Shown here: piece after piece, positions 1-6,752 of the stretch
How the letters are laid out: every line of letters begins with the position of its first letter
Numbering within the stretch: the stretch's first letter is position 1
Source: Methanobacteriota archaeon
GTDB lineage: Archaea; Thermoplasmatota; Thermoplasmata; RBG-16-68-12
Length of the DNA stretch: 17,064 bases
NCBI GenBank assembly: GCA_005878635.1
Contig: VBLS01000010.1
Location: 1 to 17,064, forward strand
Direction of reading: 5' to 3'
Position numbers and translations under genes: made by a program
Notes under the pieces: model-generated
Seen by the model: only the letters and a program-made list of their open reading frames with translations
Told to the model about the DNA's origin: nothing
The model's database searches: none

Positions 1-2
1 TC

Positions 3-545
3 GACAGCGGTCCCGGGGCCTCCGCCAGCGGCGGATGGTATGATTCCGGCACCACGGTCGTCGCGCGGTTGTCGAGCGGTACCGTCCCCCTTTCGGCGGG
101 AGCTCGATCGCAGTTCCTCCAGTGGGTCGGCGACGCGGCGGGGAACGATCCGAGCGGTTCGTCGGCGGTCGTCATGGATCGGCCACGGAACGTCGGCACG
201 CGGTGGACGACGGAGTACCTTGTCACGGTGACGAGTGACGTCGGATCGGTCGAGGGCGGCGGTTGGTACGCAGCGGGCTCTCAGGCGACGTTGCGGGCGC
301 CGGCCGATCAAACGAGCGGCGGACAATCGTATTCCTTCTCCGGTTGGACGGGCGATGTCACCTCGAAGGAGACGTCCGTCACGGTCACGGTGGATCATCC
401 GATGTCCGCGCGAGCGACGTACTCATCGACTACGATCCTCGGCGGGGTCTCCGGGACCACCGCAGGGCTAATCTCCGTCTTGGTTGTCATCGCTGTCGTG
501 GTGGCGCTCGTCGTGTGGCGCAGGAGTCGACGCCGGGGGGAGTGA
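3..545 (+). CDS. C-terminal part of a membrane-anchored surface protein with InlB-type B repeats (5' end outside window)
   Basis: The reading frame is open from the window edge, so only about 180 C-terminal residues are visible. They contain two copies of a beta-rich repeat resembling the divergent InlB B-repeat family. Each copy has a 'GGWY..G' turn followed by an 'F..W.GD' core (GWYDSGTTV then FLQWVGDAAG; GWYAAGSQA then FSGWTGDVTS). After the second repeat comes a short linker, then one hydrophobic helix (GLISVLVVIAVVVALVVW) and a basic tail (RRSRRR). This arrangement is typical of a protein displayed outside the cell and held by a C-terminal membrane anchor with a short cytoplasmic tail. 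The repeats suggest adhesion or cell-surface structure, but the function is unknown. A hairpin terminator follows directly. The last 78 nt overlap the 3' end of the convergent gene on the other strand. Confidence 0.75.
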   Translation, partial: DSGPGASASGGWYDSGTTVVARLSSGTVPLSAGARSQFLQWVGDAAGNDPSGSSAVVMDRPRNVGTRWTTEYLVTVTSDVGSVEGGGWYAAGSQATLRAPADQTSGGQSYSFSGWTGDVTSKETSVTVTVDHPMSARATYSSTTILGGVSGTTAGLISVLVVIAVVVALVVWRRSRRRGE

Positions 546-782
546 GACAGGAGGCGCGCGCCGAACCCGCGCCTCTTTAGCTTTTTTGTACCGCCCGTAG
601 GTCGTCAGGATCAGCAGGCCACCGACGAAGAATGCGCCGGCGGAACAAATCGCCCGCCACGACTCGAGCGCCGGGTCGAGCCCGGCGGTGACGTAGAAGT
701 TGATCGACGTCGCGATCACGAAAAGCCCGATGAAGATCGGCGTCCAGACGCCAAGGACCGATCGGACGCGCTCGCTCCTCAT
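468..782 (-). CDS. Small two-helix membrane protein, downstream of alpha-NAC
   Basis: This 104-residue protein has no family I recognise. Two hydrophobic segments are clear, about residues 12-32 (WTPIFIGLFVIATSINFYV) and 45-62 (ICSAGAFFVGGLLILTTY). A basic stretch (RYKKAKEARVRR) follows, then a proline-rich and finally acidic, histidine-containing tail. The start codon overlaps the stop of the alpha-NAC gene (ATGA at 779-782), so the two are probably co-transcribed and translationally coupled. The tail beyond about residue 65 is encoded opposite the terminator and last codons of the convergent surface-protein gene, so the exact C-terminus may be poorly conserved. The positive charges after the second helix predict that both termini are cytoplasmic. 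A role next to NAC is inference only. Confidence 0.6.
   Translation of the reverse strand: MRSERVRSVLGVWTPIFIGLFVIATSINFYVTAGLDPALESWRAICSAGAFFVGGLLILTTYGRYKKAKEARVRRAPPVSLPPASTPAPHDERHHDSDDNQDGD
551..587 (+). terminator. Hairpin plus T-tract terminator of the surface-protein gene
   Basis: A perfect 8-bp stem (GAGGCGCG at 551-558 with CGCGCCTC at 568-575) is followed by a T-rich run (TTTAGCTTTTTT, 576-587). It begins 5 nt after the surface-protein stop codon. The element lies inside the coding sequence of the opposite-strand membrane protein gene. Confidence 0.6.
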
Positions 783-1153
783 CGGCTCATCAAACGGATG
801 ATGGCTTCGGCGGGCTCGCCACCCGCTTCCTCGAGGGCCTTGCGCGCGTCCTCTTCGGAGACTCCGGCCTTCTCCGCGACGAGTTTCACGTCTTCGTCGG
901 GGATGGCGGGAGTCGTTGTGCCTTCCGTCTTCTTCGCATCCGCGCGGTCCCGCACGATCGGTTCGCCGACGACGGTCCAGATCTTCTGTCCCTGGGCCGT
1001 CATCGCGGTGACGTTCGGGTCGCGGATGACGTACTCCTTCGTGGCGGTCCGGATCACGACCTCCTCGACTCCCGCGAGTTCCTCCTGTTCAATCCCGAGC
1101 CGCTTCATCGCTTGACGCATCTGTCTCGGGTTCACGCGACCGCCCGGGATCAT
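779..1153 (-). CDS. nac: Nascent polypeptide-associated complex protein (archaeal alpha-NAC)
   Basis: This is a ribosome-associated chaperone that contacts nascent chains at the tunnel exit. In archaea it forms a homodimer. The 124-residue product begins MIPGGRVNPRQMRQAMKRLG, matching the usual archaeal N-terminus. The NAC beta-barrel domain follows (about residues 25-75, with EVVIRTATKEYVIRDPNVT and GQKIWTVVGEP). After an acidic linker comes a C-terminal UBA domain (VKLVAEKAGVSEEDARKALEEAGGEPAEAI). I chose the ATG at 1153 over the longer frame to 1201 because family members start with this glycine-rich motif and a TATA-like box lies about 33 nt upstream. It is divergent from ABCE1, another ribosome-associated factor, and its stop overlaps the start of the membrane-protein gene. 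Confidence 0.93.
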   Translation of the reverse strand: MIPGGRVNPRQMRQAMKRLGIEQEELAGVEEVVIRTATKEYVIRDPNVTAMTAQGQKIWTVVGEPIVRDRADAKKTEGTTTPAIPDEDVKLVAEKAGVSEEDARKALEEAGGEPAEAIIRLMSR

Positions 1154-1182
1154 GGAATCACGCGGGATTGATGGACGGGCTT

Positions 1183-1190
1183 GGATAAAG
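1183..1190 (-). promoter_or_regulatory. TATA-like box for alpha-NAC
   Basis: The minus strand reads CTTTATCC, centred about 33 nt upstream of the NAC ATG at 1153. This is consistent with a leaderless or very short-leader transcript. It lies in the 106-nt divergent gap shared with ABCE1. Confidence 0.45.
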
Positions 1191-1229
1191 GTTCTGCGCA
1201 TCCTCGATGCGCGCGTCCTCCGTCATACG

Positions 1230-1237
1230 TTTAAATA
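1230..1237 (+). promoter_or_regulatory. TATA box for ABCE1
   Basis: TTTAAATA is centred about 26 nt before the GTG start at 1260, the expected archaeal TATA-to-start-site distance. Transcription should therefore begin at or very near the GTG, giving a leaderless mRNA. The ATG at 1249 is out of frame. Confidence 0.6.
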
Positions 1238-1259
1238 GCCCTCGCCTCATGGAATTGGC

Positions 1260-4172
1260 GTGCGCGTCGCCGTCGTGTTCAAAGACCGGTGTCAGCCCAA
1301 GCGCTGCCATCTCGAATGCATCGCTTTTTGTCCGCCCCAGCGCACCGGCACGGAAGTCATCTGGATCGATCCCGAGACGACCAAGGCCGCGATCAGCGAG
1401 GAGACCTGCATCTCTTGCGGGATCTGCCTGCCAGCGGGGGCACCGATTTCGACGGACTCCGGCATTGTCGACATCGACCGGATGACGGTCGGCACGCGGG
1501 TTCTCACCCACGCGGGGCGTTATCGAGCCGTCACCGGCGTCCAGACCCGAATCTACGACGGGACACTTTTTCGAATTCGTGTCACCGGCCAACCCGATTC
1601 GCTCGAAGTGACGGAGGAGCATCCGATCCTCGCCGTTCGTCGACGGTCGATCAAAGGAGGCCGAAGACTCGAAAAGGCGGTTGGGGTCATGCGATGGGTC
1701 CGACCAACCGAGCTGAAGGTCGGCGATTATCTTGTGAAGGCCCGGAGCCGCGACGTGGGAACGAACGATTCCTGGGACGTCGACATTCCGATGGTCCTCG
1801 GGGGCGGAAGGCATCCACAGTGGTCCGAGCAGTTGATTTCAGTTCCGTTGACGCCAGACCTAGCGAGACTCGTGGGCTACTACCTCTCCGAAGGCTCCGC
1901 CGATGATCGTCGGCTTGTGTTCTCCTTCCACGAGAAGGAACAGAACTATCGGAACGACGTGCGGCACATCGTCCATCAAGTGTTCGGGCTTCAGGGGTAT
2001 GAAACGAAGAACAGCGGCCTTGGCCGGAACGTTCGGTACGACTCGGCGGTGCTCGCCCGGGTGTTCGGTTCCCTCGGGCGACAGTGCGACCAGAAACGCA
2101 TTCCTGCGACGTTCAGGTCGGCCCCGAGGGCCGTCCGCGAAGAGCTAGTTCGCGGGTTTTGGAGGGGCGACGGACACTGGGGTTACCATCGCAATTACTT
2201 CGGGATTGTCACCACGTCGCGTCACCTTGCGTACCAATTGCAAGAAATCTTGGGCAGTCTCGGAATCGCTGCCGGGGTAACGGCGCGTTCCCCTCCGGGC
2301 AAGCGTCGCGTGTACCGCCTTACAGTAACCGCTGAATTTTCGACACAATTGTCGCGGATACTTCAAGTCCGCTTTTCCGACAGTCGTAATCGAAAGGCCA
2401 GTCACTATCTCGTGGACCAGGAGTTCGTTTACTCCCCGATCCGGAGCATTGAATCTCGACGGGTGGAGGGCTTGCAGGTTTTCAATCTCGAAGTCGAGGA
2501 GGACCAGACATATACGGCGGCCGGGGAGATCGTCCATAACTGTGTCCGCAAATGCCCTTTCGACGCGATTCGGATCATCGGCCTCCCTGAAGCACTCAAA
2601 GAAGATCTCGTCCATCAGTACGGGAAGAACGCCTTTCGACTGTTCCGGATCCCGGTCCCGAAGAAGGGCGAGGTGATCGGCCTCCTCGGGCCGAACGGGA
2701 TCGGCAAGACGACCGCGGTCGGCATCCTCTCGGGCGAGACCGCCCCGAACCTCGGCCACTACCGGCGGAAGAAGCCGCACTGGGACGACGTCCTCGAGTA
2801 CTTCAAGGGCACGGAGGTCCACGGCTACCTCGAGAAGATCGCCCACAAGGGGCTCACGACCGCGATCAAGCCGCAGTACGTCGACAAGCTGAGCAAAGTG
2901 TATTCCGGCAAGGTCCGGGATCTCCTTCGGAAGATCGACCATCAGGGGAAACTGGCCGAGCTGATCACCTCGCTGGAGCTCGGTTCCTTCCTCGATCGGG
3001 ACATCGGACAGCTGTCCGGCGGCGAACTCCAACGGCTTGCGATTGCCGCGACGATGCTCAAAGACGCCGACGTGTATTTCTTCGACGAGCCCTCGTCGTA
3101 CTTGGACATCTATCAGCGGCTTAAGGTCGCGAAGGTGATCCAGTCGCTCTCGAAGGAGAAATACGTCGTCGTGGTCGAACATGACCTCGCGGTCCTCGAT
3201 TTCCTCGCGGATACGGTCTTCCTGATGTACGGGGAGGAGGGCGCCTACGGCATCATCGCGCAGCCCCGGCCGGTCCGCACCGCGATCAACGTGTATCTCG
3301 GCGGCTATCTGAAGGAGGAGAACATTCGGTTCCGGGAACGGGAGATTCGCTTCGACGTCCGCCCTCCGCGGGCCGACTGGAAGGCCGAGACCCTCGTGGC
3401 ATTCGACGAACTGACGAAACGATACGAGGGCTTCGAGCTCGTCGTCCACCCCGGCCGCCTCCGCAAGGGAGAGGTCGTCGGCGTCGTCGGGCCCAATGCG
3501 ACGGGGAAGACGACCTTCGTGAAGATGCTCGCGGGGGAGGAGGCGCCGACCTCCGGGGCGGTGCAAGGCAAGTGGCAGGTGTCGTACAAACCCCAGTACC
3601 TCGAGGCGGTCTACGAAGGGACCGTCGGGGACCTGCTTCGAAGCGCGGTCGGCAAGAAGGCGGATTCGGGATACTTCGAAACGGAGATCCTCCAGCCCCT
3701 GAAGGTCAAGGGCATGATGGAACGCGACGTGTCCACCCTGTCCGGCGGGGAACTGCAACGCGTGGCGATCGCCCTCTGCCTCGGACGCGACGCGGACATC
3801 TACCTGCTCGACGAACCATCGGCCTACTTGGACTCCAACCAACGGATGGAAGCGGCGCGGACGATCCGGCGAGTCATGGAACGGGAAGCCCGCACGGGGC
3901 TCATCGTGGATCACGACGTGTACTTCCTCGACATGGTCTCGGACAGCCTGATGGTCTTCTCCGGCGACCCGGGCCGGCGCGGCGTCGGCGAAGGCCCCTT
4001 CCCCATGCGTGAGGGGATGAACCGATTCCTGAAGATGGTTGGCATCACGTTCCGGCGGGATGCGGACACGAACCGGCCACGGATCAACAAGCTCGACTCG
4101 CGGCTCGACCGTGAGCAGAAGTCCGCGGGCGAATACTACTACGCCACCGAGGAGACGCTCGAAGCTTCGTGA
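1260..4172 (+). CDS. abcE1: ABCE1/Rli1 ribosome-recycling ATPase, interrupted in frame by an intein
   Basis: This twin-ATPase iron-sulfur protein splits ribosomes after termination, working with archaeal release factor aRF1 or Pelota. The ORF encodes 970 residues. Removing the intein (residues 56-427) leaves 598, the normal ABCE1 length. The N-terminus (MRVAVVFKDRCQPKRCHLEC) carries ligands C11, C16, C20 and C24. The second ferredoxin motif is C50-x2-C53-x2-[intein]-C428-x3-C432-P. NBD1 has Walker A GPNGIGKTT (from about residue 477), signature LSGGELQRLAI (585) and Walker B DVYFFDEPSSYLD (604). NBD2 has GPNATGKTT (from about 744), LSGGELQRVAI (827) and DIYLLDEPSAYLD (846). H-loop histidines are seen in VVEHDLAV and IVDHDVYF. 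The start is GTG, chosen by family alignment and the TATA box. The gene converges on dihydroorotase with a 6-nt gap. Both ATPase sites look intact, so this should be a working protein after splicing. Confidence 0.97.
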   Translation: MRVAVVFKDRCQPKRCHLECIAFCPPQRTGTEVIWIDPETTKAAISEETCISCGICLPAGAPISTDSGIVDIDRMTVGTRVLTHAGRYRAVTGVQTRIYDGTLFRIRVTGQPDSLEVTEEHPILAVRRRSIKGGRRLEKAVGVMRWVRPTELKVGDYLVKARSRDVGTNDSWDVDIPMVLGGGRHPQWSEQLISVPLTPDLARLVGYYLSEGSADDRRLVFSFHEKEQNYRNDVRHIVHQVFGLQGYETKNSGLGRNVRYDSAVLARVFGSLGRQCDQKRIPATFRSAPRAVREELVRGFWRGDGHWGYHRNYFGIVTTSRHLAYQLQEILGSLGIAAGVTARSPPGKRRVYRLTVTAEFSTQLSRILQVRFSDSRNRKASHYLVDQEFVYSPIRSIESRRVEGLQVFNLEVEEDQTYTAAGEIVHNCVRKCPFDAIRIIGLPEALKEDLVHQYGKNAFRLFRIPVPKKGEVIGLLGPNGIGKTTAVGILSGETAPNLGHYRRKKPHWDDVLEYFKGTEVHGYLEKIAHKGLTTAIKPQYVDKLSKVYSGKVRDLLRKIDHQGKLAELITSLELGSFLDRDIGQLSGGELQRLAIAATMLKDADVYFFDEPSSYLDIYQRLKVAKVIQSLSKEKYVVVVEHDLAVLDFLADTVFLMYGEEGAYGIIAQPRPVRTAINVYLGGYLKEENIRFREREIRFDVRPPRADWKAETLVAFDELTKRYEGFELVVHPGRLRKGEVVGVVGPNATGKTTFVKMLAGEEAPTSGAVQGKWQVSYKPQYLEAVYEGTVGDLLRSAVGKKADSGYFETEILQPLKVKGMMERDVSTLSGGELQRVAIALCLGRDADIYLLDEPSAYLDSNQRMEAARTIRRVMEREARTGLIVDHDVYFLDMVSDSLMVFSGDPGRRGVGEGPFPMREGMNRFLKMVGITFRRDADTNRPRINKLDSRLDREQKSAGEYYYATEETLEAS
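1425..2540 (+). mobile_element. Intein in the ABCE1 iron-sulfur domain
   Basis: This 372-residue in-frame insertion has all the splicing blocks. Block A starts at Cys1 (CLPAGAPISTDSG, ABCE1 residue 56). Block B is TEEHPILAV with T118 and H121. Block F is VFNLEVEEDQTYTA. Block G is GEIVHN, with penultimate His and terminal Asn427, followed by the +1 nucleophile Cys428. Removing it rejoins TCISCGI to CVRKCPFDAIRI, the normal ABCE1 ferredoxin motif, which fixes both borders. The blocks indicate standard class 1 chemistry: N-S shift at Cys1, transfer to Cys428, then Asn cyclisation. GC content counted over three 60-nt lines is 94/180 (52%), against 155/240 (65%) over four lines of the host gene, consistent with horizontal arrival. 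An endonuclease domain sits between blocks B and F. Confidence 0.97.
1860..2290 (+). other. LAGLIDADG homing endonuclease domain of the ABCE1 intein
   Basis: Two LAGLIDADG-type helices are visible, LVGYYLSEG (acidic residue E211) and LVRGFWRGDG (acidic residue D304). Block D, QKRIPATF, lies between them with conserved Lys K279. Block H, RHLAYQLQEILGSLGIAAG, follows the second helix. Both catalytic acids and the lysine are present, so the endonuclease has no obvious inactivating change. By family knowledge it would cut intein-less abcE1 alleles at the insertion site and drive homing. Confidence 0.85.
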
Positions 4173-4178
4173 CGCCGT

Positions 4179-5429
4179 CTAGGTCGACGGGGCCAGGAGG
4201 CGTCCGCGGCCCTCGGCGGCGGGTTCTCCATCCTCGATGACGGCCTCGCCCCGCAGGTAGACCGCGGTCGGGAAGCATCCTTCCATCCCTTCAAATGGCG
4301 TCCAGCCGCATTTGTACCGGAGCCGTTTCGCCCGGATGGTGTCGACCCGTCGCGGGTCCACCGCGATGAGGTCCGCATCCCGGCCCACTTCGATGGCCCC
4401 TTTCGGGACGCCGAGAATTTCCGCGGGTCGCGATGCCATTGCCGCGACGACCCGACCGAGGTCGAGGTCTCCGGCCCGGGAGCGACGCATCAGGAGGGGA
4501 AAGGACGTGGCGACGCCGGGAGCACCGGCCGGCGCTTCGTCGAAAGCGGCCTCTTTTTCCTCGAGCGTGTGCGGCGCGTGGTCGCTCGCGACGGCGTCGA
4601 TCCGGCCGTTGCGGAAGGCGTCCCACAGCGCTTCGCGGTCTGCGGGAGATCGAAGCGGCGGATTCACTTTTCCCTGCGTCCCGAGAGTCCGCGAAGTATC
4701 GAGGAAGAGGTGCAGCGGTGAGGCTTCGCAGCTGGCGCCCGACGGCAGTGAATCGAGGCCTTCGCGCGATGTCACGTGGGCGACGTGGATCCTTGCGTTT
4801 CCTCGGACCCGTGCAAGGAGGGCCAAGGCGCTCGTCTCGGCCTCCTTCGGTCGCGCCTCCGCATGGTCCGCAAGAGAGACGACTTTGCGCGCTCGGAATT
4901 TGGCGGGATCCTCCGCATGGACCACGACGAGTTTGCGATTCGTCTCCGATTCCCGGAGGATGCTCTCGAGTTCGGGGGGCCGGACTTGCAGGTCGCCCGT
5001 CGAGGGGGCCATGTAGGCCTTGAACGCCGTCGCCTTCCGAAGTCGCACGACCGCCTCGCCGGATCTCGGCGCGGCATACAGGGCGTAGTCGACCGCGCCG
5101 CGGCCCTTGAGGGCGGACGCTTTTCCGTCGAGTGCGTCGGCGGTCGTGACCGGGGGCACCGTGTTCGGCATCTCCGCGATTGTCGTCACGCCTCCGATCG
5201 CCGCCGACCTCGTCCCGCTCGCGAAATCCTCCTTGTGCGTGAGCCCCGGTTCCCTCATGTGGACGTGAAGGTCCACCGCTCCCGGCAGGATCAGCGCGTC
5301 TCCGTGGTCGATCGACTCGTCCGCCCGGAGGGTCTTCCGGACGGCCGCGATCTTTCCGTCCTCGTCGATCCCGACGCTCAACGGGTCGAGGCGCCCGCGA
5401 TACCAAACGCGACCGCTAATGACCCGCAC
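4179..5429 (-). CDS. pyrC: Dihydroorotase (class I), pyrimidine biosynthesis
   Basis: This enzyme interconverts carbamoyl-aspartate and dihydroorotate, the third step of de novo UMP synthesis, in the cytoplasm. The 416-residue protein has the amidohydrolase metal site: H55 and H57 (DLHVHMREPG), K137 as the lysine expected to be carboxylated (FKAYMAPSTG), H171 (VVHAED), H218 (HVAHVTS) and D283 (ASDHAPHT). The C-terminus has the usual composite-domain sequence (GRDADLIAVDP) returning to the N-terminal beta domain. The ORF runs open to 5534, but I chose the GTG at 5429. It has GGAGG 6 nt upstream and begins MRVISGRVWYRG like relatives, while the longer frame adds a low-complexity basic stretch read from the overlapping gene. 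It overlaps the AMMECR1 gene by 14 nt, so the two are probably one operon. Confidence 0.93.
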   Translation of the reverse strand: MRVISGRVWYRGRLDPLSVGIDEDGKIAAVRKTLRADESIDHGDALILPGAVDLHVHMREPGLTHKEDFASGTRSAAIGGVTTIAEMPNTVPPVTTADALDGKASALKGRGAVDYALYAAPRSGEAVVRLRKATAFKAYMAPSTGDLQVRPPELESILRESETNRKLVVVHAEDPAKFRARKVVSLADHAEARPKEAETSALALLARVRGNARIHVAHVTSREGLDSLPSGASCEASPLHLFLDTSRTLGTQGKVNPPLRSPADREALWDAFRNGRIDAVASDHAPHTLEEKEAAFDEAPAGAPGVATSFPLLMRRSRAGDLDLGRVVAAMASRPAEILGVPKGAIEVGRDADLIAVDPRRVDTIRAKRLRYKCGWTPFEGMEGCFPTAVYLRGEAVIEDGEPAAEGRGRLLAPST

Positions 5430-6036
5430 GCGCCGCCTCCATCTTCCGGCGCACGATGGGCCCACGCGGTTGCACTTCGGTGAAGACCTCCGCTTGGAAC
5501 GTGTAGACGCGGGTGGCGGGTTCGAGCCACGCATCCGGGAGGAGACCGGCCTTCATGCACGCCTGCGAGAGGAAGTCGGCCGCGTCGAAGTTCTCCTCGA
5601 CGGCGACCTGAGGGAGCAGGAGGCCCCGGTACGGACCCTGCGCGACGCTCAACCCATCGACTCCAATTGTCACATGGGCGGGCAGCTCCTTCGGTTTCTT
5701 GACTTCGATCAGGCGAGGCGGCGTGAGGATGCTGACCTCGACCGTCACGGCGTCCAGTTCCTCGGGCCGCATCGGCGGGAACCTCGGGTCGTCGGTCGCC
5801 GCCGCCTCCGCCGCTTTCTCCACGGATTTCGTCAGGGGGAAGAAGGGCTGCGGGTAGCCGATGCATCCTCGAAGTTCTCCGCCCGGATGGGTGTTGATCG
5901 TCACAAAGGCGCCGGACTTCTCCTCGAAATGAGCGGGGACCTCGAAGGGCGGCATCCGCCGCCCGAACAAACGCGCCTCGATCGCAGCGCGCGCGATCCG
6001 CACCGCGAGGTCTCCGTCCGAATCCGCGTAGCGCAT
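5416..6036 (-). CDS. AMMECR1-domain protein
   Basis: This 206-residue protein belongs to the AMMECR1 family, found across archaea and eukaryotes, whose molecular role is not settled. The family signature is visible as GAFVTINTHPGGELRGCIGYPQP cut into two parts: the beta strand GAFVTI at about residue 44 and the LRGCIGY motif at about residue 56. The later segments VEVSILTPP, GLLLPQVA and FLSQACMKAGL also fit the family. Full length for the archaeal family is about 200 residues. The ATG at 6036 (MRYADSDGD) was chosen because a TATA-like box lies about 27 nt upstream. An extension to 6129 would run through that box. It is the first gene of a pair with dihydroorotase. A functional link to pyrimidine synthesis is not shown by the sequence. 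Confidence 0.9.
   Translation of the reverse strand: MRYADSDGDLAVRIARAAIEARLFGRRMPPFEVPAHFEEKSGAFVTINTHPGGELRGCIGYPQPFFPLTKSVEKAAEAAATDDPRFPPMRPEELDAVTVEVSILTPPRLIEVKKPKELPAHVTIGVDGLSVAQGPYRGLLLPQVAVEENFDAADFLSQACMKAGLLPDAWLEPATRVYTFQAEVFTEVQPRGPIVRRKMEAARAGH
5436..5440 (-). promoter_or_regulatory. Shine-Dalgarno site of dihydroorotase
   Basis: The minus strand reads GGAGG, 6 nt before the GTG at 5429 and inside the end of the upstream AMMECR1 coding sequence. It decides the start codon against the longer open frame. Confidence 0.6.
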
Positions 6037-6059
6037 TCCTGTGGGAAACCGGGGCGCGC

Positions 6060-6067
6060 ACTTTAAC
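6060..6067 (-). promoter_or_regulatory. TATA-like box for the AMMECR1 gene
   Basis: The minus strand reads GTTAAAGT, centred about 27 nt upstream of the ATG at 6036, which implies a leaderless transcript. Confidence 0.5.
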
Positions 6068-6107
6068 ATTGTCGGCGTCGTTCTCGGCCCGCTCTCGCCC
6101 ACGCAAA

Positions 6108-6115
6108 GCTTTATC
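6108..6115 (+). promoter_or_regulatory. TATA-like box for the CBS-domain gene
   Basis: GCTTTATC is centred about 32 nt before the ATG at 6144, giving a leader of only a few nucleotides at most. It is distinct from the AMMECR1 box on the other strand at 6060-6067. Confidence 0.5.
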
Positions 6116-6143
6116 GGACTCGACCTCACATCAACGAAACCGA

Positions 6144-6677
6144 ATGCGAGCGCGCATCCCCGTCGTCGAGATCATGACGCCGAACCCCGTCACGATTTCT
6201 GGCGAGGCCACGGGCGCGGAAGCCGCGAAGGTGATGCGGGACAAGGACATCGGAAGCCTCGTGGTGGTCGATCGAGGGAACCCGACCGGAATCGTCACGG
6301 AACGGGACCTCGTGAAGAAGGTAGCGGCCTCGGACTTGCAGCCGAGCCGCGTCCGAGTCAAGGACATCATGACGTCCCCTCTGGTCGCGGTCCACCCGCA
6401 TGAAGAGGTCGTGGAGGCCGCGAAGCTCATGTCGCAGCGGAAGATCCGCCGCCTCCCCGTCGTCGACGACGGCAAGCTCGTGGGGATGATCACGGAGAAC
6501 GACATCATCCGAATCTGGCCGACCCTCATCGAGGTCACGAGGGAGTATGCGCGCGCGGGCCTCGAGGAACAATTCGCGAAGGGGATCGAGGGGCACTGCG
6601 AAGTCTGCGGCGTGTACTCCACGAACTTGATGTGGGATCGGAACTTGCTCGCGTGCCCGGAGTGTCGCGGCGGCTGA
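6144..6677 (+). CDS. Two-CBS-domain protein with C-terminal zinc ribbon
   Basis: This 177-residue protein contains a tandem CBS pair (Bateman module), which in known families binds adenine nucleotides or S-adenosylmethionine and senses energy or cofactor state. CBS1 spans about residues 6-62 (VVEIMTPNPVTI to GIVTERDLVKKV) and CBS2 about 72-127 (VKDIMTSPLVAV to GMITENDIIRIW). A helical linker leads to a short zinc ribbon with C152-x2-C155 and C171-x2-C174. CBS plus zinc ribbon proteins are common in archaea and often have unknown partners. A DNA- or protein-binding regulatory role is plausible but not shown. The start was chosen at the ATG next to the TATA-like box; the upstream frame has only a low-complexity extension. 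It stands alone between divergent AMMECR1 and the downstream V4R gene, which has its own promoter. Confidence 0.9.
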   Translation: MRARIPVVEIMTPNPVTISGEATGAEAAKVMRDKDIGSLVVVDRGNPTGIVTERDLVKKVAASDLQPSRVRVKDIMTSPLVAVHPHEEVVEAAKLMSQRKIRRLPVVDDGKLVGMITENDIIRIWPTLIEVTREYARAGLEEQFAKGIEGHCEVCGVYSTNLMWDRNLLACPECRGG

Positions 6678-6718
6678 ATGTCCCGCCCGATGGAGCCACG
6701 GGAATAACCAGCGCGGAA

Positions 6719-6727
6719 GTTTTATAG
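6719..6727 (+). promoter_or_regulatory. TATA box for the V4R-Roadblock operon
   Basis: GTTTTATAG is centred about 30 nt before the GTG at 6753, supporting that start and a leaderless or near-leaderless transcript. Confidence 0.55.
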
Positions 6728-6752
6728 TCCGCCCTCAGGTTCGTGCGGCCCA

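Noticed and set aside
1260..2700. Disrupted or frameshifted ABCE1 iron-sulfur domain
   Set aside because: The interruption is in frame, starts at Cys, ends His-Asn before Cys and carries every intein block, so it is an intein and not a broken gene.
2145..3914. 589-codon open frame on the minus strand opposite ABCE1
   Set aside because: It is a shadow of the GC-rich coding sequence, with no recognisable motif, while the plus strand has full ABCE1 motifs.
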